A stretch of 47,594 nt of DNA. Origin: JBLNDJ01 sp050261515. GTDB taxonomy: Bacteria > Acidobacteriota > Terriglobia > Bryobacterales > Bryobacteraceae. Shown one piece after another: positions 8,311 through 17,300 of this stretch. The first letter of the stretch is position 1. Each line of letters starts with the position of its first letter. Location: the NCBI GenBank assembly GCA_050261515.1, contig JBLNDJ010000020.1, forward strand, positions 1 to 47,594. Direction: 5' to 3'. The notes beneath the pieces were generated by a model, which saw only the letters and a program-made list of their open reading frames with translations, made no database searches and was not told the origin of the DNA. The translations under genes were made by a program, and so were the position numbers.

Positions 8311-8640
8311 ATGAAAAACATTTTTGTAGGCAACCTCAGCTACGGGGCGACGGAAGATGACGTCCGCGCGCTGTTTGAGGCCCATGGCAGTGTCGATCGC
8401 GTGAGCATCGTCACCGATCGCGAAACCGGCCAACCCCGCGGGTTTGGCTTTGTGGAGATGGCTAACGACGACGAAGCCGAGCGCGCAATCGCGGCTCTGA
8501 ACGGACGCGACCTGAACGGCCGCGCGCTGAACGTCAACGAAGCCCGGCCCAAGGCGGACCGCGGTGGCTTCGGCGGCGGCGGCAACCGCTCGGGACGCGG
8601 CGGCGGCGGAGGTTACGGCCGCAAGCAGTCCCGCTGGTAA
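8311..8640 (+). CDS. Single-RRM RNA-binding protein with Gly-rich tail
   Basis: A 109-residue protein. Residues 1-80 form one RNA recognition motif with RNP2 (IFVGNLS, from residue 4) and RNP1 (RGFGFVEM, about 43-50). The tail (about 85-109) is Gly/Arg-rich (GGFGGGGNRSGRGGGGGYGR). This is the architecture of the small cyanobacterial-type Rbp proteins, which bind mRNA and are often cold-regulated. A purine-rich ribosome-binding site (ggaaaaggaaagg) ends just before the ATG. The 131-base leader between pit and this gene contains no other gene I can see. Confidence 0.92.
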   Translation: MKNIFVGNLSYGATEDDVRALFEAHGSVDRVSIVTDRETGQPRGFGFVEMANDDEAERAIAALNGRDLNGRALNVNEARPKADRGGFGGGGNRSGRGGGGGYGRKQSRW

Positions 8641-8663
8641 GTAGGGATTAACCGGCTGGTCTT

Positions 8664-8804
8664 TCAGGCCCCCTTGGGCCTGGTTCTCGGGTAAGGGTGA
8701 AGTTTCGGCCGGAAGACCAGCCGCAAAACGTATAGCATCAAACCGGCGAGCGCCAGCAGACCCACGGCGATCGCTATCGCTGTGCCAGGATCGAGAGCCC
8801 TCAT
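8664..8804 (-). CDS. Possible 46-residue single-pass membrane protein
   Basis: A short frame starts at ATG 8804 and ends with TGA at 8664. It encodes an N-terminal MRALDPGT, then one clear transmembrane helix (AIAIAVGLLALAGLMLYVLR, about residues 9-28), then a basic Pro-rich tail (RPKLHPYPRTRPKGA). The positive residues after the helix suit a cytoplasmic C-terminus. A ggagg sequence lies upstream but about 16 bases from the ATG, which is too far to be convincing. It starts four bases from the possible GTG of the divergent zinc-finger gene, so at least one of these starts is probably wrong. I recognise no family. Confidence 0.45.
   Translation of the reverse strand: MRALDPGTAIAIAVGLLALAGLMLYVLRLVFRPKLHPYPRTRPKGA
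8665..8682. terminator. Short perfect hairpin after the RRM gene
   Basis: caggccc-cctt-gggcctg forms a 7-base-pair GC-rich stem with a 4-base loop, 25 bases after the RRM stop codon. The following bases (gttctcgggt) are only weakly U-rich, so intrinsic termination is possible but not certain. A wider inverted repeat, ggctggtctt (8654-8663) with aagaccagcc (8722-8731 region), flanks it. The hairpin also overlaps the stop codon of a small minus-strand reading frame. Confidence 0.4.
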
Positions 8805-8807
8805 AGG

Positions 8808-9110
8808 GTGATATTGTACGCCTCCCTGGAGAAAAAACCCCCACAGTTTCCACGTATATTTTTGTCAACCATTTCCAGGCGCCGCCGAGCCCCCCTGCCG
8901 CCGCCCACCGAAGGGCCTCGTTGTGACTGGTGCAGCGGCCTGTGCTGCAACCCGGCCTGGGGCGACGGACGGTGCCGGCGCTGCCACGGAGAGGGTCGCA
9001 TCGGTCGAGAGCGCTGCACGGATTGCGGCGGCGCAGGCGCTTGCCCGGTCTGTCTTGGCGCCGGAACGCTCCACAATGCTTTCGGCGAACACGCCTGCGA
9101 GCGCGCCTAG
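8808..9110 (+). CDS. Small protein with four DnaJ-type zinc-finger repeats
   Basis: The last 60 of about 100 residues contain four successive CxxCxGx(G/C) elements: CDWCSGLC, CRRCHGEG, CTDCGGAG and CPVCLGAG. This is the number and spacing of the central zinc domain of DnaJ/Hsp40, where repeats I/IV and II/III each bind one zinc. There is no J domain and no C-terminal substrate-binding domain, so it is a stand-alone zinc-finger protein. The GTG at 8808 has no ribosome-binding site, and the first 40 residues look unconserved. Translation probably begins further in, for example at the TTG near 8862. Stand-alone DnaJ zinc fingers are known as chaperone-like or assembly partners; the role here is unknown. 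Confidence 0.55.
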   Translation: MILYASLEKKPPQFPRIFLSTISRRRRAPLPPPTEGPRCDWCSGLCCNPAWGDGRCRRCHGEGRIGRERCTDCGGAGACPVCLGAGTLHNAFGEHACERA

Positions 9111-9301
9111 CCGTGCGCCTCGCGGTTCCTGAGCCGCGCGCGTCAGGTCTGCCCGAGGGATTGCGTTTCAGATGAAAATGCCCCACAATACTTCCAAGCC
9201 GCGCTTTCTGGGACCCGTTGTTAGCCGCTTGAGGGTGTGTGTGTTTGATACCAATGGTTCATGTGAAAGGTAAAGTACCGTCTGTAAGTCATAATCGGGC
9301 T

Positions 9302-9317
9302 TGATCGATAACGATCA
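9302..9317. promoter_or_regulatory. Palindrome tgatcg-ataa-cgatca upstream of the PEP-CTERM gene
   Basis: A perfect 6-base inverted repeat with a 4-base AT spacer lies 39 bases before the PEP-CTERM start codon. It is the size of a dimeric-regulator operator. The remaining intergenic sequence (9111-9301) shows no gene. I looked for a -24/-12 sigma-54 promoter, which is common for PEP-CTERM genes, and did not find a convincing one. Confidence 0.35.
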
Positions 9318-9355
9318 CGCAAGCAGTTGACAGTTCAACCTCGGAGGGGTGGCAA

Positions 9356-10012
9356 ATGAACCGGATGCTTGTGTGCGCTTTGGTTGTGCTCGCCATCTCG
9401 GGCATTGCCGGGGCGACGCCGGCCTGCACTCCCGGACCGTTGCTTGTTTCGGGAACGACCGCAATCGAGTGCGGCGGTTTGAGCTTCACCAATTTCAACG
9501 TAGTCTCCGCTTTTCCGCTTACGGCTCCGCTCGTGTCGTACGTGTCGTCGGACGACGCCAATGGAACCGTCAACATCTCGTTCAATCCCGGATTGAGCAG
9601 CCCAACGACACCGAACGGGCTGCTGCCGCAGGACCTGTGGTTTTACTTCCAGGTCAACGGCGCGCGGATAACCGGCGTGGACCTCACCGTCGGGGGCACA
9701 TTGGCAACCGTTGAGGAAACCGTGTGTTCGGCTCCGACAGTCAACAACATCTGCCCCGAAGGAACGCATCTGGCGAACATCGCCGCCTTTAGCGCCCCCG
9801 GGCAAAACACCGTCAGCAAATTTTTCGACGCGCCATTCGGCGGCGCCTTGTACGTCTTCAAGGATGTCGGGGTATCCCAGGGCGGGGCTCTGTCTACCTT
9901 TACACAGAGTTTCCACACCACCGGCGTGGTGCCCGAGCCGGCATCCATGTTATTGATCGGCACGGGCCTGCTGGCCCTCGGCTACCTCAGCAGGCGGCCT
10001 CGGAAGCTTTAG
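9356..10012 (+). CDS. PEP-CTERM sorting-domain exported protein
   Basis: A 218-residue secreted protein. Residues 1-20 form a signal peptide (MNRMLVCALVVLAISGIAGA). The C-terminus carries the PEP-CTERM tripartite signal: VPEPAS, a hydrophobic helix (MLLIGTGLLALGYL) and a basic tail (SRRPRKL). Proteins of this class are processed by exosortase and associated with exopolysaccharide or the outer surface. The middle (about 25-190) is beta-rich with several Cys (TPACTPGP, IECGG, TVCSAP, NNICPEG) and is not a family I know. A strong ribosome-binding site (cggaggggtgg) precedes the ATG. No exosortase gene is in this window. Confidence 0.88.
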   Translation: MNRMLVCALVVLAISGIAGATPACTPGPLLVSGTTAIECGGLSFTNFNVVSAFPLTAPLVSYVSSDDANGTVNISFNPGLSSPTTPNGLLPQDLWFYFQVNGARITGVDLTVGGTLATVEETVCSAPTVNNICPEGTHLANIAAFSAPGQNTVSKFFDAPFGGALYVFKDVGVSQGGALSTFTQSFHTTGVVPEPASMLLIGTGLLALGYLSRRPRKL

Positions 10013-10078
10013 GGCCTGTCCGCTCCGGTCCTGTCTGGGTTGGGCCGGAGCGGACATCTCTGCCATCCTACGGGATGG

Positions 10079-12466
10079 ATGCCGCCGCTGCCCATCGATC
10101 CGCTCCTGCCTGAAATCCTCCAACAGCTTCGCCGCGGGCGGAACCTGGTGATCGTCGCAGCGCCCGGAGCGGGGAAGACGACGCGCATTCCTCCGGCACT
10201 GCTCGACGCGTTCCCGGGAGAGATTCTCGTGCTCGAACCGAGGCGGCTGGCCGCGCGGCTGGCGGCGCGTCGAGTGGCGGCCGAGCGGGGCGAGCGCGCG
10301 GGCCAGACCGCCGGATACCGCGTGCGCTTCGAGGATGTGACCGGCCCGGCGACGCGCCTGGTCTTCATGACCGAGGGCGTGCTCACGCGGCGGCTGCTCT
10401 CCGACCCGGCGCTCCGCGGCGTGGGAACGGTGGTGCTCGACGAATTTCACGAGCGCCATCTCGAAGGCGATCTCGCGCTCGCGCTGCTGCGCCGCCTGCA
10501 ACGCACCTCGAGGCCGGACCTGCGGCTGGTCGTCATGTCGGCGACGCTCGAAGCCGGGCCGGTGGCGGCGTACCTCGGCGGCTGCCCGGTCCTGCGGAGC
10601 GAAGGACGCCAGTTCGAGATTTCGATTTCCTACACGCCGTCCTCGCCGGCGCCGCTCGAGGAGCAGGTGGCCGCGGCGGTCTCGACGCTGGCTCGCGAGA
10701 CGCCCGGGGATGTGCTCGTGTTCCTCCCCGGTGCGGCCGAAATCCGCCGCGCGGCGCGCGCCTGCGCGGGCTCCGGACTGCTCGTGCTGCCGCTGCACGG
10801 CGATCTCTCGCCCGAGGAGCAGGATCGCGCCGTGCAGCCCGCGGAACGGCGCAAGGCGATCCTGTCGACCAACGTCGCCGAAAGCTCGATCACGATCGAG
10901 GGAGTGACCGGCGTGGCCGACAGCGGCCTTGCGCGCGTGGCGAGCCAGTCGCCGTGGTCCGGGCTGCCGCGCCTGGAGGTCAGGCGCATCGGCAAGGCGT
11001 CTGCGAACCAGCGGGCCGGGCGCGCGGGCCGCACCGCGCCGGGTCGCGTGATCCGGCTCTATTCGCTGGAGGATTTTGCGCGGCGGCCCGAGCAGGACGC
11101 GTCCGAGATCGCCCGCGCCGAGCTTTCTCAAACCGTGCTGGTGCTGCGGGCGCTAGGGATCGCGCCCGCGGAACTCAACTGGCTCGAAGCCCCGCCCGAG
11201 CGCGCTCTCGCTGCCGCCGAAGAACTGCTCGAGCGGCTGGGCGCGCTCGGCCCGGACGGCCGCCTCATGCTGCGCATGCCCGTGCATCCGAGGCTGGCGC
11301 GGCTCGCTCTCGATGCGGCGCGGGGCGGCGCGCGCGACCAGGGTGCGGCCGCGGCGGCGCTGCTTGGCGCGGGCGCGCGGCTGCCGGCCGAAACCCGGCA
11401 CGCGGGCGCCTCCGACCTGCTCGCGCTCATCGACTCGGAATGGGACCGCCACTCGCGGCTGGCCTACGAGGAACTGCGCCGCATTCTGCCGCGCGCCGGG
11501 GCGAAGACGGAAGACGCGCTCGCGCGCGCGACGCTTGCCGCGTTTCCGGACCGTGTCGCACGCCGCCGGCGCGACGACGAGTTGCAGCTTGCGGGAGGAG
11601 GCTCGGCGGTGCTGGCGCGGTCGAGCGTAGTCCGCGCGGCGCCGTTCCTGGTGGCGGTCGATATCGAGGAACGGCGGGAACGCGGCCTGCCGCTGGTGCG
11701 CCTGGCAAGCGCGATCGAGCCAGAATGGCTGCTCGACCTATTCCCCGAACGCGTGCGCGAGCGCCGCACGCTCGAGTGGAACCGCGCGGGCGAGCGCGTC
11801 GACGCCGTTAGCGCCCTTACCTACGGCGAGCTGGTCATCGAGGAGAGCCGCGGCGCGCCGCGCGATGAGGACGAACCCTGGCGCCTGCTGGCCGAGCGCG
11901 CTGTGGACGCGGGGGCCGCGCGCTTCGCCGATGCCGGCGAAATCGCGGCGTTCCTCGATCGCGTCGCCTTCGCGGCGCGCTATTCAGCCGTGCCCGAACT
12001 GACAGACGCCGACGTCCGCGAGGCGCTGGTTTCCCTGTGCGAAGGCTTGCGGAGCTTCGCGGAACTCGCCTCGGCGGCGCGCGACGGCGGTTTGCTGGGC
12101 GCGCTCGAGCGGCGCCTTCCGGCCGGCGCGGCTGCGGCCGTCCGCGAGATGGCGCCGGCCACGCTGAGGCTGCCCGGTGGCAAGCAGGTGCGCGTCGAGT
12201 ATCCGCGCAATGAAGCGCCGCGTGTGGCGGCGAAGCTCCAGGAGTTCTTCGGCATGGAGAAGACCCCGGCGGTCGCGCGCGGCCAGGCGCCGCTGGTGGT
12301 CTACCTGCTGGCGCCGAACAACCGGCCCGTGCAAACGACGACGGATTTGGCCGGCTTTTGGCGGCGCCTGTATCCCGAAGTGCGGCGCGAACTGAGCCGC
12401 CGCTATCCGCGCCACCGGTGGCCGGAAAATCCGCTCGAAGCCGCGCCGGGCGAGCGGCGCCGCTGA
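10079..12466 (+). CDS. hrpB: ATP-dependent DExH helicase HrpB
   Basis: A 795-residue DEAH/RHA-type helicase. Motifs in order: Walker A (AAPGAGKTT) near residue 28, GYRVRFED, the DExH box LDEFHER near 122, motif III SAT, STNVAESSITI, and motif VI QRAGRAGR near 308. A long C-terminal region follows with the HrpB-specific end (LRLPGGKQVRVEY, FFGMEKTPAVARG, FWRRLYPEVRRELSRRYPRH). HrpB proteins are typically 800-840 residues, so this is full length. I chose the ATG at 10079 (MPPLPIDPLLP), which matches the usual HrpB start; an in-frame start 39 bases upstream would add 13 unconserved residues. Its cellular role is not well settled in the family. It ends 11 bases before the convergent MFS gene. Confidence 0.93.
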   Translation: MPPLPIDPLLPEILQQLRRGRNLVIVAAPGAGKTTRIPPALLDAFPGEILVLEPRRLAARLAARRVAAERGERAGQTAGYRVRFEDVTGPATRLVFMTEGVLTRRLLSDPALRGVGTVVLDEFHERHLEGDLALALLRRLQRTSRPDLRLVVMSATLEAGPVAAYLGGCPVLRSEGRQFEISISYTPSSPAPLEEQVAAAVSTLARETPGDVLVFLPGAAEIRRAARACAGSGLLVLPLHGDLSPEEQDRAVQPAERRKAILSTNVAESSITIEGVTGVADSGLARVASQSPWSGLPRLEVRRIGKASANQRAGRAGRTAPGRVIRLYSLEDFARRPEQDASEIARAELSQTVLVLRALGIAPAELNWLEAPPERALAAAEELLERLGALGPDGRLMLRMPVHPRLARLALDAARGGARDQGAAAAALLGAGARLPAETRHAGASDLLALIDSEWDRHSRLAYEELRRILPRAGAKTEDALARATLAAFPDRVARRRRDDELQLAGGGSAVLARSSVVRAAPFLVAVDIEERRERGLPLVRLASAIEPEWLLDLFPERVRERRTLEWNRAGERVDAVSALTYGELVIEESRGAPRDEDEPWRLLAERAVDAGAARFADAGEIAAFLDRVAFAARYSAVPELTDADVREALVSLCEGLRSFAELASAARDGGLLGALERRLPAGAAAAVREMAPATLRLPGGKQVRVEYPRNEAPRVAAKLQEFFGMEKTPAVARGQAPLVVYLLAPNNRPVQTTTDLAGFWRRLYPEVRRELSRRYPRHRWPENPLEAAPGERRR

Positions 12467-12477
12467 GTGAAAGTCCG

Positions 12478-13698
12478 TCAGCGTCCGCCCCACTTCGGGT
12501 AGCGCGGCATGGTCAGCATCAGAAGCGCGGCGAGGGCGGTGGCGCCCGCGAGAATCGCCAGGAACGATGCGTACGAGCCGGTGAGGTCGAAGGCCCGGCC
12601 CAGTACGACGGGGCCGATGGCGCCGGCGACCGCGTAGGCGGTCCAGGTGAATCCGTATAGGGAGGAGAAGGAGTGCAGCCCGAAATAGCGGGTCAGGAGG
12701 TAGGGCGTCACGTCGGCTTCGCCTCCGAGTCCGGCGCCGATCAGCACCCCCGCCGCGACCGCCGCTCCTGGCGTGTGCGCCGGGGCAAGCAGCGCGATGC
12801 CGGCGGCCGAGGCGGCCAGAAGCCAGAAGGAGACGCGCGGGCCGAAGAAGCGGTCGAGCAGCAGGCCGGTGAGCAGGCGCCCGGTGAGGCTTGCGGCCCC
12901 GAGCGCCGAGAGCGCCAGCGCGGCGTCGCGGGCGGAAACGCCGCGGTCCGTCAATATCGCCGAGAGATGGGCGATGGCTCCGTTCACGGCGACCGAGGTC
13001 AGGAACAGCACCGCGACGAGTGTCCAGAACGGCCGCGAGCGCAGCGAGCCCGAGACCGGGCCGCGGGCTTCCGCTGCGCCGCGCGCTTGCGCCCCGGGCC
13101 GCTCCTTCACGAACAGCAGCGTCAACGGAATCCCGCAGACGAGCGAGCCGAGCCCGAGCGTCAGGTAGGCGGCGCGCCAGCCGTGCGAATCGATCAGCCA
13201 CTGCGCGAGCGCGGGCAGGACGATCGAACCCGTTCCGCTTCCCGACATGACCAGCGCCAGGGCCAGCCCGCGGCGGCGGTCGAACCAGGTAGAAACAGCA
13301 CGAGAGTAACCCATCTGGCTCGTCGCGTTGCCCACTAATCCGATTACCAGTAATGTCAGATAGAAATGTCCGATGTTAGACGTAAGAAAGCCGAGTGAAG
13401 CGATACCCAGACCATAAATGACGAAGGCGGGAACAATTACCTTCCGCGGCCCGATGCGGTCGAGTAAGTGGCCTAACTTCGGCGAGGCCAGCGCGATCGC
13501 GAGAGCGGCGAAGGCGAAGCCGCGGGAGGCGGCCTCGCGGCTCCAGCCGAACTCCTGCGTGACCGGCTTCAGAAAGACGCTGAACGTGAAGACGAACAGC
13601 GACCCGAACCCCGCCATCACGCCGGCGAAGGCGGCGGCGACGACGAGCCAGCTCTCCCGCCGCGGCCCGGGTTGGATTCGGGCGGCTACGGCTTGCAC
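12478..13698 (-). CDS. MFS transporter, oxalate/formate antiporter-like
   Basis: A protein of about 406 residues with twelve predicted membrane helices. The loop motif between helices 2 and 3 reads GHLLDRIGPRKVIV, the Major Facilitator signature, and the second half repeats it as GRLLTGLLLDRFFG. FGWSREAASRGF in the first loop and WFDRRRGLALALVMSG after helix 5 are typical of the monocarboxylate/oxalate-formate group. The likely start is GTG at 13698, which overlaps the upstream AhpD-like gene by 13 bases; an ATG further in (MAGFGSL) would cut the first helix. The substrate is probably a small organic acid, by family. No binding site for a regulator is visible. Confidence 0.85.
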   Translation of the reverse strand: MQAVAARIQPGPRRESWLVVAAAFAGVMAGFGSLFVFTFSVFLKPVTQEFGWSREAASRGFAFAALAIALASPKLGHLLDRIGPRKVIVPAFVIYGLGIASLGFLTSNIGHFYLTLLVIGLVGNATSQMGYSRAVSTWFDRRRGLALALVMSGSGTGSIVLPALAQWLIDSHGWRAAYLTLGLGSLVCGIPLTLLFVKERPGAQARGAAEARGPVSGSLRSRPFWTLVAVLFLTSVAVNGAIAHLSAILTDRGVSARDAALALSALGAASLTGRLLTGLLLDRFFGPRVSFWLLAASAAGIALLAPAHTPGAAVAAGVLIGAGLGGEADVTPYLLTRYFGLHSFSSLYGFTWTAYAVAGAIGPVVLGRAFDLTGSYASFLAILAGATALAALLMLTMPRYPKWGGR

Positions 13699-14234
13699 AC
13701 CGGTACCGGGTAGCCGTGGCGAGCGAGGTGTTCGCCGCGCTGGCGGTAGAACTCCGGATCGCTCGGCGCCCAGGTGGCCAGGCCGTCCACGTAGCGGTTG
13801 AACATGCAGAACGCGGCGGCGATCAGGACGGTGTCGTGTATCTCCAGGTCCGTGGCGCCTGCGTTGCGGGCCCGCGCCACCGCCTTCGCTGTCACGTACT
13901 TGCCGCCGAGTTGCACCTGTCCCGCGATCGCGAGCAGCGCCTTCATCTTCTCCGTTAAGGGCGCGTGTTCGGGGTCCTGCCTGGCGGCAGCCACCAGGCC
14001 CTCGTCGCCGCCGAGGTGATGCGCGGCGACGGCGCCGTGAATCGTCTGGCAGTAGAAACAATCGTTCCGCGAGGAAACAAACGTCCCGATCAGCTCGCGT
14101 TCGCCGGGCGATAGCGTGCCCGGACCCTGCAATAAAATATTCGCCAGTTGATTGAGTGGTTCCGCTGTCTCCGGACGGTAAGTCTGCAGCGCCCGCATCC
14201 CGGGCAACCCCTCCTGAAGCGCTATGTGAGGCAT
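13686..14234 (-). CDS. AhpD-like/carboxymuconolactone decarboxylase-family protein
   Basis: A 182-residue all-helical protein with the AhpD core motif, in which a Glu precedes CxxC and His: ELIGTFVSSRNDCFYCQTIH, about residues 49-68. The thiol pair and His relay protons in AhpD-type peroxidases. This length fits the peroxidase-related subfamily (Asp/Glu-rich N-terminus, RYVDGLATWAP near the end) rather than the 110-residue CMD enzymes. The protein should be cytoplasmic. The gene overlaps the MFS transporter start, so the two are co-transcribed. It is divergent from the TonB receptor across a 118-base region rich in gttaa/gtaac sequence. Confidence 0.82.
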   Translation of the reverse strand: MPHIALQEGLPGMRALQTYRPETAEPLNQLANILLQGPGTLSPGERELIGTFVSSRNDCFYCQTIHGAVAAHHLGGDEGLVAAARQDPEHAPLTEKMKALLAIAGQVQLGGKYVTAKAVARARNAGATDLEIHDTVLIAAAFCMFNRYVDGLATWAPSDPEFYRQRGEHLARHGYPVPVCKP

Positions 14235-14352
14235 TGGGGATATGGTAACGGCAGCGCAACCGCACGGACAATAGTTGTTAGTGAGTAACTGTTAAATGCT
14301 ATTGCCGACGTAACCTGTGCGCGGATAGAATCGGGATCACTCAGGGGGGGCT

Positions 14353-17300
14353 ATGAAAGTCCGATTGTTATTCGTCCAGATTCTGGTGTGCTTGTCCGTT
14401 TTTGCGCAGGATCCCGTGGCGTCGCTCGAAGGGGAAATCCGCGACTCGTCGGGTGGCGGAGTCGCGGGCGCGTCGGTGACGATCCGGAATCTCGACACGG
14501 GTTACAGGCAGACGCAGCTCAGCTCCGCCGGGGGATTCTACAAGCTCTCGATGGCTCCGGTGGGGCGCTACGAACTCACCGTCGAGCGCGAAGGGTTCGC
14601 GAAATTCCAGCAGCAGCCGGTTCAGCTCAACGTGAGCCGGACGGTCCGGCTCGACGTGAACCTGGCGCTCGCCTCGCAGCGGCAATCCGTCACGGTGGAG
14701 GGCGACGCGGCGCTGGTGGATACGGCGTCGAACACTCTCGGCAAAGTCGTCACAAGGAAAGAGGTGCTCGACCTTCCGCTCAACGGGCGCAACTTCACGC
14801 AGCTTGGACTCCTGCAAGCGGGCGTCGCGCCGTTGACGGGCGGGATCCAGCAATCGGGCGGCAGCCTGCGCGGCGGGCAGGGCTATGCGGTCAACGGGCA
14901 GCGCCCGGAATCGAACATCTACCGGATTGACGGCGCTACCAATGTGAACCGGATGGATGGCGGTTTTGCGCTGCGCGTTCCGGTGGATGCGATCGCGGAG
15001 TTCCGCATCCTCACGCACACCGCGCCGCCCGAGTATGGCGGCACCAGCGGTTCTACTACGAGCGTGGTCACGCGCTCGGGCACCAACAGCGTGCACGGGA
15101 CGCTCTACGAGTTCCTTCGCAACGACGCGCTGGACGCGCGCAACTTCTTTTCCACGGACGTCGAGCCGCTCAAGCAGAACCAGTTCGGCGCGACCGCCGG
15201 AGGGCCCCTGCGTCGCGACCGCACGTTCTTGTTCGGCTACTACGAAGGCTTCCGGAACCGGCAGGGCGTCACGCGCTCGGGAGTGGTCGCGACCGGCGCG
15301 CAGCGGCAGGGCGATTTCTCGGGCCAGGCGCGGCCGCTCGTCGACCTTTCGGCGGGCGGCGTGCCGTTTCCCGGCGGGATCATTCCGGCCTCGCGGCTCA
15401 ACCCGGTGTCGCTGGGCATCATGGAGCGCTTCATTCCGCCGGCCAACGCGGGCCCGTCCATCTTCCGCAGCACGGTGGTAACGCACAACGATTACGACCA
15501 GGGCGGCGGACGGCTCGATCATCGCTTCAGCGACGCCGATCAGCTCGCCTTTCGCTACTCCTATTCGCAGGGGACGAACCTGAACCCCATCTCGATCCGC
15601 GGCTCGGACCTGCCGGGCTTCCCGGTCGCCGACGAGCTGGCGACCAATGCGGTGACGCTCTCCGAGACGCACCTGTTTTCGCCAGGCGCGGTGAACTCGT
15701 TCCGCGCTTCGTTCTTCCGGCACAAGTTCTATTTCGATCAGAGGCAGAACCAGGTCTCTCCGCGCGAGCTGGGCTTCAACTTCGACTCGGCTTCGGCGGC
15801 GGGGCAAAGCGCGCCGCTGTTCAATATCGCCGGCTACTCGCCCGTGGGCGGCGCGATCACCGGGCCGCGGAACTCCGTGCAGAACGACTACGAGATCTAC
15901 GATGCCGTGGCGCTGGTACGCGGCAAGCACGCGCTGAAGTTCGGCGGAGACGCGCGCTCGACGCGCATCACGGCGTTTCAGGCGATCGCGCCCAACGCGT
16001 TCTTCGTCTTCACGCCGTCGTTCCCGTCGAACGACGGGTTCGCGAATTTCCTGATGGGGCGGCCGCTCGTGTTCTACCAGGGGCTCGGCGATCTGTCGCG
16101 CGGACTGCGTAACTGGGGCGCAGGCCTGTTCGCGCAGGACGAATGGCGCGTGACGAGCCGCCTGACCGTCAACTACGGAGTGCGCTGGGAAGTGAATCCG
16201 CCGTTCACCGAGGTGCGGGACCGGCTGAACACGTTCGTGCCCGGCCGGCAATCGACCGTGTATCCCGATGCGCCGCTGGGCGTGCTCTTCCCGGGGGACG
16301 AAGGCGTGGCCAAGGGGCTCGCGGCGATTCAGTGGACGGGCTTCATGCCGCGCCTCGGGCTCGCCTGGAACCCGGACGGGCGGGGCGCGTTCGCGATCCG
16401 CGCGAGCTACGGCATTTTCTACGACACCATGTCGAACGGCCAGGGCGGCGCGTTCCAGGCGCCCGTGAGCTCGCTGCCGTGGACGCAGTTCATGCAGCTC
16501 AGCGGGCCGGGCACGAATTTCGTGGACCCCTACGCCGGCCGCGCGAAGCCGGCGCCGGACACGTTCATGCGACCCTCGACCGTGCTCGGGACTTCGAAGG
16601 ACGCCCGCCCGCCTTACGCGCAGGACTGGAACTTTTCCTTGCAGCGCTCGCTCGGGCAGAACTACGTGATCGAGGCGCGCTACGTGGGGACGAAGGGCAC
16701 GCACCTGCCGCGCAACATCGAGGCGAATCCGGCGGTGTGGGGGCCGGGCGCGACGCCCTCGAACGCGGACCGGCGGCGAATTTACGCGAATTGTCCGGCG
16801 GACGGCTCGGCCTGCCAGCTCGTGCACGTCGGACTTCTATCGACGATCACGAACTCGACCTATCACGCGGGGCAGCTTACGCTGTCGCGGCGCTTCAGCC
16901 GGGGGCTGGGGCTGAGCGGGTCTTATTGGTTCTCGAAATCCCTCGACTATCTGTCGGCGCTGAACCTGACCGGCGCGGCCTCGCGGCCGCTTTCGGGCGA
17001 GGTGGATGTGGCGCAGAATCCGTTCGACCTCGCGGCCGAGCACGGGCCGTCGCTGTTCGATGCGCGGCACAGGTTCGTGATGAGCGCGAGCTGGGAGATT
17101 CCGGGGCCGAAGTCGCTCGGCGGCGCGGGCCGCGCGCTGCTGGCGGGATGGCAGTTGAACGGGATCGCGGTGGCCTCGAGCGGCACGCCGTTCACGGTGT
17201 TCGACAGCGCGAACGTCGCGGGGCAGGCGTCGCATCCGCCGCTCTCGGGCTTCGCGGCGAGCCGGCCGGATGTGGTTTCGGACCCGAACGACGGGCCGCA

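Noticed and set aside
14368..16827. 819-codon minus-strand frame under the TonB receptor
   Set aside because: Composition (very high Arg, His, Glu, Val) is that of an antisense shadow in GC-rich DNA; the plus-strand product has complete receptor motifs.
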